This document shows, in pieces, positions 1-12,117 of a stretch of 36,866 nucleotides of DNA (its first letter is position 1; the number at the start of each line of letters is the position of its first letter). The position numbers and the translations under genes are program-made. This DNA comes from Auxenochlorella pyrenoidosa. Lineage: Eukaryota; Chlorophyta; Trebouxiophyceae; Chlorellales; Chlorellaceae. Below the pieces are notes generated by a model that was not told where the DNA came from, ran no database searches, and saw only the letters and a list, made by a program, of their open reading frames with translations. The DNA lies in assembly GCA_001430745.1 (NCBI GenBank), contig KQ481971.1:289251-326116 (forward strand), in the 5' to 3' direction.

Positions 1-3000
1 GGGGGCGGGCGGGCAGCAGGGCGGAGGCGGGAGGGTCTTGAGACAGTGGCGGGGGGCAAGGAGAAGGGAGAGGTGATTGCAGCGTGGGGGCGCGCAAGCG
101 GCTCGTGTGGGGTGCGGCAAGGGATGGTGGGGGCCAGCAACCCTGTGGCCGGGCTGCTGCATCCACTGGCCCCGCTTGCCGGTGAAGATAATGTCTTTGG
201 GCACCCAGTCGCGGCTGCGCCACACGATGAAGGCGCAGCCGCAGTAGACCAGGCCGTACCTGGGAGGAGGTGCAGGAGGGTAAGAGGGCGGGTGTTGTTG
301 GGCGGCACATCTGCCTGCTGCCATTAAATGGGCGCTTTCCTGGGCTCGGCCACCTATGGCCACAGGCTTGGCAACAACAGGGTGGCGCCGCCCCTGCACA
401 CAATCCCAGCCTTGTTGTGCAAGCAGCCGCGCAGCACTGTGCAAGAAGCCGGCCAGCTCTGCACACAGCACTGCACTGCACGGCGCCGGGCTCAACAAGC
501 AACCGCCCTGCACTCACTTGTGCCCACTGACGTTGATGGACACCACGTGCTTGAGCCGGAAGTCAAAGACGGTGTCAGGCTTGCAGAGCGGGGCCACCAG
601 CCCCGCGTTGGCGGCGTCCAGGTGCAGCGGCAGCTCCGAGCCGTGCTCCTGCGGAGGGCGGGCGGGGGGGCCGCAGGGGCGGTGGGCGGCCACAGAGGGC
701 CGAGCACCCCCGGCTGCACCCTTTCCCCAGCCCGCGCGCTTTGCTGAAAGCTCAGACCCACCCATACCAGCCAGCCCCGAGTGCCAAGACGCACCTCTTC
801 CTGCCTGGCCTCCCGCCCCCTTGCTTCCAAGCCCAGTCCTTGCACCCCGCTGGGCGCGCCGGCACCACACTGGGCGCCCTGCCAGACCACCCAGCCGGCG
901 GGCCCACCTGCCACAGCCCCTCCAGCACCGAGTCCACGCGCTCCACCGGCTCAAACTGGCCGTTGTAGGTGCTGCCCATCATGACCACCACACCTGTGTG
1001 TGCGTGTGGGGGGGGCCGCGCGGTGAGGTGAGCGCGCCCCGGCGGGCCCCGGGCCAGTGGGTGGGCAGTGCTGGCGGAGTGCAGTCCGGCAGGAGATGCG
1101 CCTTGGGGGATGCTGGCGGTCGGGCAAGCAGGCGGGGTGCGAGCCTCGGTGCTGCCCCCCAAGATGGGTGGCCCTCTACCTGCCGCTGGCGCGCCAAATG
1201 CACCGATCGCGTCCCCTCACCAATCGTGTTCTCATCAATCTTCTCCCGCATCTTCTCGGGGTCCAGCACTGCAGGGGGTCACACAAACACTGGCTCGGTC
1301 AGCAGCGTGGGCGCTGCGCACGCATGCCCGCACGCATGCATGTTCGAGGTCAAGGGCAGGCACCCGGACAGGGGCACAGCGCTGCTTGCGCTCAGTCCTG
1401 CAGGGCCGCGCACACCGCCTGCGCGGTGCTTCCCACCTCGCCGTTGCAAAACATCCCCTTACTCTCCTGCACACGTCCCTTCTCTCCCTCCTCGGCTCGG
1501 GGCGGACCCCCAGACCCAGGCAGTGCTGCTGCTTCCCACCCAGTCAGTGCTGCCCCTCACCCAGGCAGTCCTCCCTCACATCCTCATAGCGCGGCTCCAC
1601 ATCAAAGTAGGAGCAGAACTGCAGGAGTATGGGCATGGGGGGTGGGTGGGCTTCCGAGGGGCGTGTCAGCCGGGCTGGGGTGCAGGGGTCTAGCCAGGGC
1701 GCAGGCTGCGCCGTGCAGCAGCCCTGAACACCGCGCAAAGAGGGGAGTTGGGGACATGTGCCGCGGGGACAAACGCGCAGAGGGGAAATCTGCACGCGCT
1801 CACCTTTTGCCAGCAGACCTGGGCGACGTGGCTGAGCACGATGTTGGGGCGATCGGCGGGCAGCCCCCGCCCCCGCCGCCTGGCCTGCCACTGCTTCTTC
1901 ATGGCCAGGCCTGCCAGGTAGCAGGCCTCGCTGGAGCCCACGCAGCCTGCAGGAGCAGGGTGGCGGCGGTGGGCATAGGGCGTGAGACGTCTGCAGCCGG
2001 GGTGTTTGAGTTTGGTTGTGTCCCGCTGTGCTAAAAAGCGTGCGTGGATGGGTGGGTGGGGTGCAGCGGCTGGCCATGAAAGCACACACACTAAGAGGGG
2101 AGTTGAAAAACGTCTAGTGTGTGGCGTCACATGCGCAAGCGGTGCGCGTCTGCAAGGCCACAGTGCGGCAACTGGCAGCAGCACGTGGCTGCCCAGCGCA
2201 CCAACACAGCCGGCTGAGCTGCACAATACTGGCTTGTGCCAATGAAGTTGTCGTCGGGCACGTGCCAGAGGTGCGCAAGCATGTTCAGGCACCTGCCAGG
2301 GCAGAGGGCGGCAGGCAGGGGTGGAGCAGCCGTGCAGCCGGCTGAGATTGACTCTGTCTGACCGCATGTACAGCTTGACAAAACCAAAGCACACTCCCTC
2401 TCAGTGCCGTGTTCAAGCTTTTTAGTCGCTGTCCTGCAGCTCCCAAGTTGCCCACACAAGGCGCGACTACAGTTTGTGCATTATCTCCCAGGCAGCAGCC
2501 GACTCTGGGCTGCTAGGTGCCGCAGAACAGTGCACGAAACAGTAAGTGCGGAAGCAGGGCGCAGCGGGCGCACCCACCTCTTCTCCATCTCGGCAGCGCT
2601 CGGGTACTGCCAGGGGCGAAGGTGGGGTTTGAGGGGGAGGCAAGAGAAGAGAGGGGGAGAGACACTGACACAGGCACTTGGGTGCCCGGCATGGCTATGA
2701 ACAACAGCCAACGGCGGCTTGTGGTTTTGAGCACAGGCCACACGCATGGGAGGTGTTCCTGCGCTGCAGTCAACTCAAGAGGGGCAGGCTCGACTTTTTG
2801 CACCAAGCCTGCAGAGCAGGCAGGCAGAAAGAAGACAAAAGCAGCGGCGCCAAACCTGCACTGCGTCTGCGAGGTTGTAGGCCAGCGCCTGCCAGAGGGC
2901 GGGACAGGGAAAGGGGTGGGGGAGCACCGTTGATGCCTCGGGCTGGCGCCGGTATGCGGAACCTCTGGGCTTCAGCCCAGCAAGCCACTGCAGGCCTGCC

Positions 3001-4162
3001 TGCTGGCCCTGACTTGCACAGGGCAGGCTTCCTACTGTTGGCGGCCCACGCAGCGACACGCAGGGCAGCAGTTTGGGCAGATCCAGGCATCGGTGGCAGC
3101 TCAGCAAGGCCTGCAGAAGCTGGGCGCGCTGATCGCCGGCAAATTGCCGCACCGCTACATGAAGGCATCCATGCAGTAGCAGCCAGGGGGCGTCACCTTC
3201 TGCATCACCTCCTGCGCCTCTGGCTCCATCCAGGTGTTGACAAAGGTGGCCATGTTCAGCCTGCTGGCCCAGGGGGGTACAGGAGGGAGGGACTCAGCCG
3301 CCTGCCCTCCAGGGGATGCAGCCCCCACTTCAGAGACACCGTGTCTGTGACAGCCGTCTGTGGAGCGCCGCCTGTGCAGGCACCGGGAGCTACCGGCCCT
3401 GCCCCGCTGCCAGTTCACCGGGGGTTGAAGTCCAGCTCCATCATGTCGTCAATCTGCTCCATCAAGGCAGAAGGAGTCAGGAAGGCACTGGGTCCGATCA
3501 CGTGACAGACTGTTGGCAACGCCTGTGCCAGCAGCGCCGACTGTGCTGGTGGCAGCCCGGATGGCATGGGGCCGGGCACGGCTGGCTTGCATGACCGGCC
3601 ACGCCCCTGACCTTTTTCTTTCACTCACGACTGCCTCATCCCCGTCCTTCTGGTGCCATCAGCTCGTTCCCCGCCCCCTGCTGCCCTCGTGCCCTGCCTC
3701 TGCCTGTCGCTCACCATGCACTTGGCCATGCGCGGCGGCAGCGAGCGCTGTGGAAACCTGCAGGCGTGCAACATTGCTCCGAAGACAGTGCATCAAGCTT
3801 TTCTTGAGCAGGTAGGGCCATCAAGAGGAGGACTGGATTCACTGCTTGCCAGGCGTGGCCCCGACAGCGGAGCCGACACTGGGTGCATCCACCTTGGACG
3901 CCCTGCAGCTGACTTCTCCAGCGTCCTCAAGCCTTCCTCTGCAATGCACGCCCGGTCCAACTCACTCGTGCTTGGGCGCCGGGTGGATCGCGAGCTTTGT
4001 GCCGTAGTAAGGCTCATTGGACAGTGGCTCCTCATCTCCCCAGGCCGCAGCTTCCTCATCAAATGCGGCATCCTCCTCCCCATGCCCGCTGCCCTTCCGC
4101 GGTGACGCCCCCGCCGCCAGGGCGCTGAGGGCCTTGGTGGTCGCTTGCTTGACCTGGTGCAT
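1..4162 (-). CDS. GAD: Glutamate decarboxylase (PLP-dependent), 3' end beyond the window
   Basis: Converts glutamate to GABA and CO2 with pyridoxal phosphate; plant-type enzymes are usually cytosolic. Conserved blocks appear in order on the minus strand: an N-terminal [10 protein letters not shown] stretch (about 3970-4000), MMELDFNPR then [16 protein letters not shown] (3200-3460), [10 protein letters not shown] and [14 protein letters not shown] (2240-2610), [19 protein letters not shown] (1890-1950), IDENTIG (about 1220), [19 protein letters not shown] (940-995), [13 protein letters not shown] (590-635) and [16 protein letters not shown] across a phase-2 intron (518 to about 258). The lysine in SGHK is the expected PLP Schiff-base residue. 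A small exon encoding [11 protein letters not shown] (about 2855-2890) fits between the QEVMQK and [10 protein letters not shown] exons. The start ATG at 4162 is the first ATG in the first conserved exon; the N-terminal 50 or so residues are acidic and not conserved. The last visible exon ends near 160-180, so the C-terminal tail, including any calmodulin-binding segment, cannot be judged. Confidence 0.92.
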
Positions 4163-4753
4163 CCTCAACCCGATCTGATGTGGGACAACAATCACTGCTC
4201 AGCGTGTGCCGCTGACAAGGAGCCAAAAAACCGGGCATGCATGCTGTGGGGCCGGCATCTCGGCGCCTCGTCAGCACTGCAATCTCGGCGCCTCGTCACA
4301 GTCAGATTTCAAGTACAGAGTAAGTGGACAGCGGTGGTCTTGGACTGGTGTCGTGGAAAGGGAGGGGAACGCTGGTCCTGGAGTGGTGCAGAACAACGGG
4401 TGGGCAGTGTGCAACCGCAAGCAATGTGCTGCGACAACAGATCGCAAGCACAGGATGAGCCAGTGCAGGTGCAAAGACTGAAACAAAAGGGTATGCGTGG
4501 GAGCAGCATGAAAAGGTGGCAGCAAAAGAGCACAGGATGAGGATTGATTGCAAGTGCGGTCAGGTGCAGGCGTTGGAATCAGAGCAGCGGACAAAATGCG
4601 GGACAGTCAAGACGGCGCGAGCGTTGCAGGCGGGGCAAAAGCACCCCCTGGCTGGCTGTGCAAGCCGACGGCAGGGGTGACCATCAGCGCCAGCAAGGAG
4701 AAGAGGGCGGGGTGCAGGGGCAGGTGGCGAGGTGCACCCTGCACTGCACCCGT
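4163..4753. other. Intergenic: GAD upstream region and MATE 3' flank
   Basis: The minus-strand GAD gene starts at its right-to-left entry point (4162) and the minus-strand MATE gene stops at 4754. This stretch should therefore hold the GAD promoter and 5' UTR plus the MATE 3' UTR. I see no conserved protein block, no RNA gene and no TTACA (minus-strand TGTAA) signal in it. Short open frames here have no recognisable domain. Confidence 0.5.
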
Positions 4754-7700
4754 TCAGAGCTGCTCAAAGGGGTGCTTCCTCTGCTGCAGCGGCAGGTAGA
4801 TAGTGGCAAACCGCCCGAGCATGAGGAGGCCCAGGCCGGCCCACACGCCCAGCAGCTGGACGTCCGCCGGCGGCAGGGCCACGCCCGGCGTGCCCGCCAG
4901 CTGCGCTGCTCCCAGCATGGCGGCCGCGGCGGGCAGGCAGGCGGCCACCATGGCCAGCGCGGCGTAGCGGTAGCCGCCCGCGCCGTACAGGACGCCGTCC
5001 ATCAGGAAGGCCAGGGAATTGAGGGGCTGGGTGAGGATCTGCAGTTTTGGGTTCATAACATTATAAAGAGGGGTGTGGGCGTATGTGGTGATGGCTTGCT
5101 GCAGCACCCCCGCCCCGCCTGCTGTCCGTGCAATCAGCATGCAGCGTGTGAAGCCCGCCAGGCCGCTGCTTCCCAGCGCCAAGCTCACCACAGCAGGCAT
5201 GACGAGGCTCAACGTGCCCAGCACGGCGGGGTCCCGGCTGAACGCCGCCGCAATGCCGCCCCGCCCCAGGGCAAGCCCTCCGGCCAGCAGCAGGCCCAGC
5301 CCCAGCGCCAGCTGCACGGTGCGCTGCACCACGGCGCGGCCAGATCCGCCCTGCCCCGCCGCCAGCGAGCGCGCCAGCAGGGTTTGCGCGGCCACTGCCA
5401 GGGAGTCGGCTAGCAGGCTGGAGGCCAGCCAGACCTGCCAGGGGGGGGCGGGGGGGGCACGGCCGAGTGTGTCGGGAGTGCCAGGCAGGCGATCATGCAG
5501 CGCCTGCACGCGTGACAAGCGGGCTCTGCAACTAAGCTGGCTGCAGCCAAGCTTGCGGCACGGGCGGCGCAGTGCCCCGGCCACCTGTCGAGGGCTGCTG
5601 GTCATGGGCGCCACGCTGCTGCGGCTGCCGCGCCCTTGCCTTCCCGTCCTCCCCTCCTCATCCCCTGCCCTCACTGCCAGCAGGCCCCCACCTGGAAGGC
5701 AATCTGGTGAGCGGCTGCATGCGCCGGGCCGGAGCGCGCGGCGAGGCTGGTGGCCAGAGAGTAGACGGCCTGCAGGCAGGGAGCAGCAGCAGGAGGGCGG
5801 AAGGGCAGCGCCGGCGTCACGACAGGCAGCCCACACGCCGAAGCAGCAGAAGAGAGCCCGCGGGTGTGCCATGCGGCCGGGCACCCGCTTGGTAACACGC
5901 ACAGCTGGACGTGCCGGGCCGGCAAGCCCCCTGCAGAGCCCAGCGGCTATCAAGCAGGCGCCCCACCATGACGGCCAGCGTGCGCAGGGAGAGCAGGCCT
6001 GTGGACTGCAGGTAGCCAAGGGTGCGCGAGAGGGACTCGCCGCCCACCAGGCGCAGCGGGCAGCGCCGCTGCAGCATCGCCAGCAGCACGGCGCAGGCGA
6101 CGGCCTGCGGCGGGAGAGGAGCCGGGTCTGGCAACCGATGCGAGGGTGGCAGGCAAGGCGGAAGCCGCCCCTCCCTGCTGCTGCTGCCTGCCTTGCTGCG
6201 CCCCGCGCACACTTACATACACACACGCACGCACACACGCGCACACACGCATGCGCATCCCACGCTTACACACCTGCGAGATGCCCACCGCCAGCGCCGC
6301 GCCGCGCACCCCCCACCCCAGCGCAAAGATGAACAGCGGCTCCAGCGCCACGTTCAGCAGGTTGGCCAGGACGGTGGCATAAAAGGGGGTCCGCGTGTCC
6401 CCCAGGCCCCTGCAGGGAAGGTGGGCGGGGGCAGGGGCAGGGCAGGGCGGCGCTGGGTGCGCTGCGAGGCGGCTCAGCAGGGCACTTGGCCCGTGGCACT
6501 GGTTCCACACCAGCAGCGGGCGCGCTGCTCTGGACGCTTGCGTAACCCCCCGTCCCCCACCCCACAGGCCCCAGCGGGGCACCTGAAGCAGCCCTGCAGC
6601 ACCAGCATGAGCACAGTGGCCGGAGCCGTCAGCGCCCGCGCCCCCAGGTAGGCTGCCGCGTCTGCAGCGGGCAAGATGCAGCAACGCTGGACTGTCTTCC
6701 GCGTGCCAAGAGCAGCCGTTTGAAGCAGCGGGCAGAGGAAGGTTGCGGGTGGAAGGCGGCTGCGCAGCAAGGCAGCTCAATTGGGCCGAGGAGCAGCTCT
6801 CTGCTGAATGCCGGCTTCGCAGCGAGCCACCGGAACCTGACCTGCATGCAGGCTGCTGCCGGGGCCGGCGCCCCAGACCGCCAGACCGCCCGCGCCAAGG
6901 CCGCCCAGCAGCGCCGCCTGCGCCAGGCCCACCAGCAGCGCGATTGCCAGGGCTGACGACACAGCAGCGCCCAGCTCGGCGTGCTGCCTGCTGCCGGGGC
7001 CCAGCTGGTCGACTGCAGCGCCAGGCAACGAGGGCAGCTTGGGAGTGGGGTGGAGTGGTGTGCGATTGACGATGCTGCAGAGGGGTGCGGGCCCATGCTG
7101 CTGCGGCCGTGCCCCGCCTGCCCGCCCATGCTGCGCTGCCGAAAGCGTCAACAAGCTGGCAACCACCCCCATGAGCCAGGAAAACCCCGAGCTTGGTCAG
7201 GATTCAAGCGTAATTGTTGCTACCCGGGACGTGGGTGCTGCCCCACCAGCCGGGGCCCACCACGCAGCCGCCGGGCGCCCACCCCTAGCCGCACCCTGCT
7301 CAGCGCCCAGGGCGCCAGCCACCGACGACGTCGTGACGGCCAGCAGTGGCATGTTGAGGAGCTTGGTGGAGGAGTTGAATAGGGAGAGCGCCACGCCCGC
7401 GCTCGCCAGCGGCCCGGTGCCCAACAAGCCAACGTACCATGTGCTGACCTGGCGCATGCACAGGGTGGGGATGGGGTGGGGGTAGGGGGCCGGGGTGGTC
7501 GCACTGCCTTCAGCCAGCAGATTGCAGTCTACCATATCGCGCAAGTCAATACAGGGATCCAACTGCAGCGCCAGGAGCACCGGAAAAGCTGGCCGGCCGA
7601 AGAGCAACCCCTAGCGTACCAAGCGCTCACCAAGCTTGCCAGTGGATCCGCCGCCAGGGTCGCCAGGGTGGGAAGCGCAATGGCTAGAATCTGGCTGTCC

Positions 7701-7957
7701 ACATCTTCCTTGGGCTCTGGCTGCTCCGCGGCGGAGCTGCCGGCCTGCTCAGCAGCCGGACAAAGCCTTCGCCGCTTGTGCTGCCGCCGCTGCCGCACTG
7801 CCGCTGCTGGCACCGACCAAGTCGACGCCTCGGGCCGGCGACGCCTCAATAGCCTCATGCATGATGCAGGGATCGCTGTTGGGTGTCGCAGAGGCCCGGC
7901 TCTCGCCTGGTTAGCGCGGGTTTGAGCAGCACAAGTGCTGCAGGCGCGGAGTGGCAT
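4754..7957 (-). CDS. MATE-family multidrug/toxin extrusion transporter, probably plastid-targeted
   Basis: MATE carriers are 12-helix membrane proteins that export organic compounds in exchange for H+ or Na+. Blocks in order on the minus strand: DVDSQILAIALPTLATLAAD (about 7650-7720), VSTWYVGLLGTGPLASAG then STKLLNMPLLAVTTSSVAG (7310-7450), AAYLGARALTAPATVLMLVL (6590-6660), GLGDTRTPFYATVLANLLNV and LEPLFIFALGWGVRGAALAV (6280-6415), AHAAAHQIAFQ (about 5700-5730), WLASSLLADSLAVAAQTLLA (5370-5440), and ILTQPLNSLAFLMDGVLYGA to the stop at 4754. This arrangement matches the plant plastid MATE group (DTX44-47/EDS5-like) better than bacterial NorM. The first exon has about 70 arginine-, serine- and alanine-rich residues before helix 1, which looks like a chloroplast transit peptide. 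ATG 7957 is used; an in-frame ATG at 7858 is an alternative. The substrate cannot be told from sequence. Confidence 0.85.
6206..6273 (-). repeat. CA/GT alternating simple repeat starting at a 5' splice site
   Basis: The plus strand is almost entirely alternating CA, GC and AT steps. On the gene strand the MATE exon ends with the codons for GISQ, and the intron starts GTGTGTAAG and runs directly into the GT/GC-alternating tract. Alternating purine-pyrimidine tracts of this kind can adopt Z-DNA. Confidence 0.7.
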
Positions 7958-8430
7958 TTAGGAAAATGGTTCTGATCCAGCGGAACGATCACGGGTGAAG
8001 AATCATGTGAAATGTGGCATGCTGTGGCCTGATGCCAGTCGAAGCATCGGCGGCGGCGGCGCAGCGGGCGTCAGCGTGCTGCCTGCCGCCCCCTGCGAGT
8101 CCACCCCAGCAAGGCACACTGTTTGCGATAAGTTCGGTGTGAGCCAGCCGAAACTGGAGAATCGTGATTGAGTTGATCAGGGTCCATTGTATAGGTGTGG
8201 CATGCGGCACCATCTGCTGCGCAGGGGCCCGACCGCCTCGCTTCTACCGACGCACTTGTCCCTGCAAAGCTGCTTGTCTCCCACTGGCCCTGTATCACTC
8301 CAAACGTCGTTGATTCACAACCGTGAGCACGCAGCGCAAGGGAGTACGACTCGGAGGGCAGTACGGGGCATCCGGGTGTGCTGCTGCTGCCAATAGTGCG
8401 CTGGCGACACGGCAGGGGATGGGGCCCTTC
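7958..8430. other. Intergenic: MATE upstream region and SGNH 3' flank
   Basis: Lies between the start of the MATE gene (7957) and the stop of the next minus-strand gene (8431). It must carry the MATE promoter and the 3' UTR of the hydrolase gene. I see no conserved coding block, RNA gene or clear TTACA signal. Confidence 0.45.
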
Positions 8431-11400
8431 TCAGTGCCACATGTCCCACTGCCCGATGTTGCCCTTCCTGTCGATGTCGGCCTCCCCCGCGCTGTCCACC
8501 ATGAGCGCTGTGAGGGCGGTGCTGGGGGTCACCTCGTTGCTGGCAGGGGGCTCCACAGTGACGCGCAGGCGGCAGGCCGCGTGCTGCGTGGCCTGCACGA
8601 GCGGGCGGGGCAGAGCGGCGCTTCGGCGGCAAGCAGGCATGCGCCGGCTGCTTGCGGCGGGGGATGCCGGTGCTGCCCTCTGGCCGTCTGGCTGCCCTTG
8701 ACTCAACCCACACCTGTCTGTCTTGGTAGCCCAAAAGCGGGATGCAACACCACTGCAGGCAGTTCGAGCTGCATTCTGCCACACCGCACCGCCAAATGGA
8801 CTGTTTTCATCGCACCTTGTGTACCATCACCCCCCAACCCTACCCAAAAGCCTGCGCACCACAACCGCCCTTCCCTCGCCCAACCCCACCCTCCCGCCCA
8901 CCTCGAGCGCAAACATGGCATTCTGGGTGTTCTTGTTCTGCCAGTGGTTGTCCATCGTGGCGGGCTCGCAGCTGCAGCCCGCCACGCACTCCACCCTGGC
9001 AGTGCCCAGCTGCTGCCAGCTGCGCGTGTGCCCCAGGTAAATGCGGGCCAGACCGCCGCCGCCAGCCCCGTCCGCCTGGCCCCCCGCCTCGGCGCCTTTG
9101 GGCCCGCTGTTGCCACTGCTGCTGTCTCCGCCGCTGCCTCCTCCTCCTCCTCCTCCTGCTGCTGCTGCTGCGTTTGCCCCTGACTGATGAGCCCCTAATC
9201 CGGCCCCCTCTGCAGCGCCGCCGCCACCACCGCCGCGCCGCCGCAGCCGCGTGTCCACCTGCAGCACGGCGTACGCGCCTGGCGAGGCGCCCACCCAGGC
9301 CCACTTTTGCGCCACAAAGGTGGCTCCCTGTGGCCGCTGCGCCTTGTACTCAAACCCGCTGGACTCGGCCACCACCCCCTTGAAGGCAGCCTGCAGCATG
9401 TGAGCGGCACCAGCCTGGATCCCTGTTTGTCACTGCAATGCAAGCACGTGCAGATGCAGGCGGGAACCTGCATGGCCGGCCAGGGCAGCACGCAGGTGGG
9501 GTGCCTCCCCGAGCGGCAGGCATGGTCCGCATGCCGTGCTGATGAGGAGGAATGAGGCATGCACTCACCCCGAGCTTGCACACTGCCTGCTCTGACTCGT
9601 AGTTGCCAGGGAACATGGGCGGCGGCAGCGCTGGCCGCTCCCACTGCCGCTGCCGCCGCCGCTGCTGCTGCCCTCGCTGCCCAGCCGCCGCTCCAGACGG
9701 GGGTCTGCTGGCCGCGCTGCCGCCCGCCTGGCGCACGTCGCGCACGGCCCACTGCATGGCCGCCACCAGGAGGTCAGCCATGGCTCTGCAGGTCACAGCA
9801 GGGAGGGGGAGGGGCCAGCAGCGCTGCATGGGCGGTGCCTGCCACCTGAGGAGCACACACCCCTCATGTAGGTGGGCCAGGGAAGTGGTGCGCGGCGGCT
9901 GTGCGGCTGCCAATCGAGCTGCGACTGGCATTGGCGTTGGTACGCAACCAGAGCCGCAGCAGGGGCACAGCAGGCGCGCACGCGCGCGATGCACCGTGCG
10001 CCCCCACCTGTGCCCCGTGTACTCATAGGGGTGGTGGTCGTCCCAGTAGAAATAGTCAGACAGGTTGGTGCCGGGCACCTTCTTGGGCATCATGAGGTCG
10101 ACCTGCACAGGGCGAGTCTTGTTGTGGATTGTCTTGGATGGGCTGGCGGGCGAGCGGGCCAACTGCGCCACCAAAGCAGCCTTGGCCGGTTCGCGCGCTG
10201 GCGATGAAGGCCGCATGCGTGGGTGCAGCTGCTGCAGTCTGAACCAGGGGTGCTGCCTGGTGTGCCCAGACCACCTCAGCACACACACAGGTTCTCATCC
10301 CCTCTCGTGGAAAGCCCTTAGCACCTACCCGGAAACCCGGGTCATTTCTGTACATGTGGTGAATGGCCGCGTTCCTGCAGCAGAGAGCATCCCAGCCAAT
10401 GCATGTGTATGAGGCGGGCAGCATTCAAGCAGCAGCGAATGCCCCCCAGGAAGTGCCATCCATGAAACAGCTCAGATTACATTTCCTGAAGTATGATGTC
10501 ATATCAAGCACAGTTGCGTCCTCCCCTTGCCAGCGCAGGTCACCTGAGGGATAGCACCGGCACGTCGTAATACTGGGCAATCACCGCCAGATCATCCTCC
10601 CCCGTGTTGTAAAACAGCGCCTGCCCAGGCGCCTTGAGCTTCGCCTTGGCATACCTGCGCGGCGACAGGTGCGCTCGTTAGAGGAGTGCAAGCCCCGGCA
10701 AAACGTGCATGGGCGGTGGGCCGGCATGCATGGCCGCGCCAGCCGCCTTGGGTGGCAGTCTGGCGAGCCTCGCAGCAGCGACCTTCAGTGTAGCGGCAGC
10801 CGGCTGCAGAGCTGCATCGCCCTCAGGGCACAGGCAGGGAGCCGGGCAGTGGAGCAGAGCTCACCAGTACGAGAAGAAGTGCATGGAGAAGACGGCGGGG
10901 GCAGAGGGGAAGCGCAGCACGCGGCGCACCAGCTGCAGGCAGGCGGGTGCTGAGCGCGTGAGCACATCTGTGCGCTGCAGCACCACGCTCGGGCAGCGGC
11001 GGCGGGGCAGCCGGAGTTGGTGCAGGCAAGGCTAAAAATAGGCGATGGCTTTGCGTATGTGGCAGGTCCGCGCTGGATGCCACATACACAAAGCTATCCC
11101 AGTTTGGTCTGGACCAGGAAAGGCGTTGGCCCTTGGCCAGCGCCCCAGGGGCCGCACCCGCTCGTAAGCGGCGCGCTCCGGGCCCGTGATGTTTAGGCCG
11201 GCATAGTAGTCGTTGAAGGCAAACTCCAGCACAACAATGTCGGCATCCTGCACTCGGGATGCAGAGGGGCCGTGACGGCTTGAGCGATGCAGGCAGGGCC
11301 GCAGCCGGGACTACCGCCCTACCCCTGGCAGCTGCCCATGCAATGGGGGCAACACGACATTTCGGCGCCCCTGCCCCAATCAAACAGCTTACGGAGCAAT

Positions 11401-12117
11401 GAAACCCTTGGGGCTCGCCTGGGGTATCAAGTCATCGCCACAGAGCGCAAACAGTGCCGAGGTGATCCCCGGCTTGGCGGCGTTCGTGAAGCGGTGTGGC
11501 GCCGACGCGGGTGCTGGCCAGGTGGCGTTGACCCAGTCAAAGAAGCGGCGCCCAAAATGGGCGCCGCCGGGCGCGCCCTGCCCCCACGCCACGCTGCCGC
11601 CCGCCACCGCCACGTGCACCGGCTCGCCGGCAAGCAGGCGGGCGACCACGGCACGTGCGCGCGCCCCCGTGCCACGGAAGGCTAGGCCCCGCTGCAGGTC
11701 TTCCGGCGACAGAAAATAGTCGTGGCTCGGGGCGCTGACAGGGGTGCCAAGCAGAGATGCTGGGCCGCCCGCCGCCGCTGGCGAGCAGCCTGCAGGCAGG
11801 AAGGGCAGTGGCCGACTGGGCATCTCAAGGCCAAAACACATGCTGTCATTTGTTAGTGGCCATCGCTCCGGGGACTGATGTGCACGCAAAACCTGCTGGC
11901 ACGCTGCTGCAGTTCCTGCACCAACTGCAGCGGCAAGCGGCGGTGGACTCTGTGGCGGCGTGCTGCATGTTTCATTTCCGCTTTGGTGGGCGCGGCAAAC
12001 CGGCGCGCCTTGCGAGCTGTAAGTGTGGAGTCTGCCGCTTATCGTGAGCAGCAGGAATAGCACCGCCACTGCAACGAAGACCACGGCGGCCGGCCTCGAG
12101 CTGCGGCGAGCAGCCAT
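8431..12117 (-). CDS. Type II membrane-anchored SGNH/GDSL-type hydrolase
   Basis: Likely an esterase or acyl-transfer-type enzyme facing the secretory lumen or cell surface; the substrate is unknown. From ATG 12117 the protein has a short basic head (MAARRSSRPA), then one hydrophobic segment (VVFVAVAVLFLLLTISG) that reads as a signal anchor. SGNH blocks follow in order: VAVAGGSVAWGQGA with the presumed nucleophile serine (about 11570-11610), HRFTNAAKPGITSALFALC (about 11450-11500), DADIVVLEFAFNDYYAGLNI with the block III asparagine (about 11190-11250), and YFYWDDHHPYEYTGHR with the Asp-x-x-His pair (about 10010-10060). Exons between them encode LVRRVLRFPSAPAVFSMHFF and LAVIAQYYDVPVLSLR. A separate C-terminal region follows (GFEYKAQRP, LARIYLGHTRSWQQLG, VECVAGCSC and a terminal NIGQWDMWH), interrupted by a glycine-rich insert. 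This two-part layout occurs in other green algal SGNH proteins as far as I recall. Residues between catalytic blocks are conserved enough to rule out a pseudogene. Confidence 0.82.
9137..9171 (-). repeat. In-frame trinucleotide tract encoding poly-Gly/poly-Ala
   Basis: Plus strand CTC and CTG repeats, read on the gene strand as a run of glycine then alanine codons inside the C-terminal exon of the SGNH hydrolase. It sits in a loop-like low-complexity insert between VDTR and LARIYLG and is likely to vary in length between strains. Confidence 0.7.

Noticed and set aside
356..1693. Long plus-strand open frame of 445 codons
   Set aside because: It lies opposite conserved glutamate decarboxylase exons and has no domain; long antisense frames are expected at this GC content.
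3155..3418. Alternative extension of the GAD exon after QEVMQK ([12 protein letters not shown])
   Set aside because: A GT donor lies directly after QEVMQK, and the next conserved block ([11 protein letters not shown] then [10 protein letters not shown]) is found downstream, so this is intron sequence.
5073..6332. Plus-strand open frame of 419 codons
   Set aside because: Antisense to MATE transporter exons with conserved helices; composition is Arg/Pro/Ala shadow sequence.
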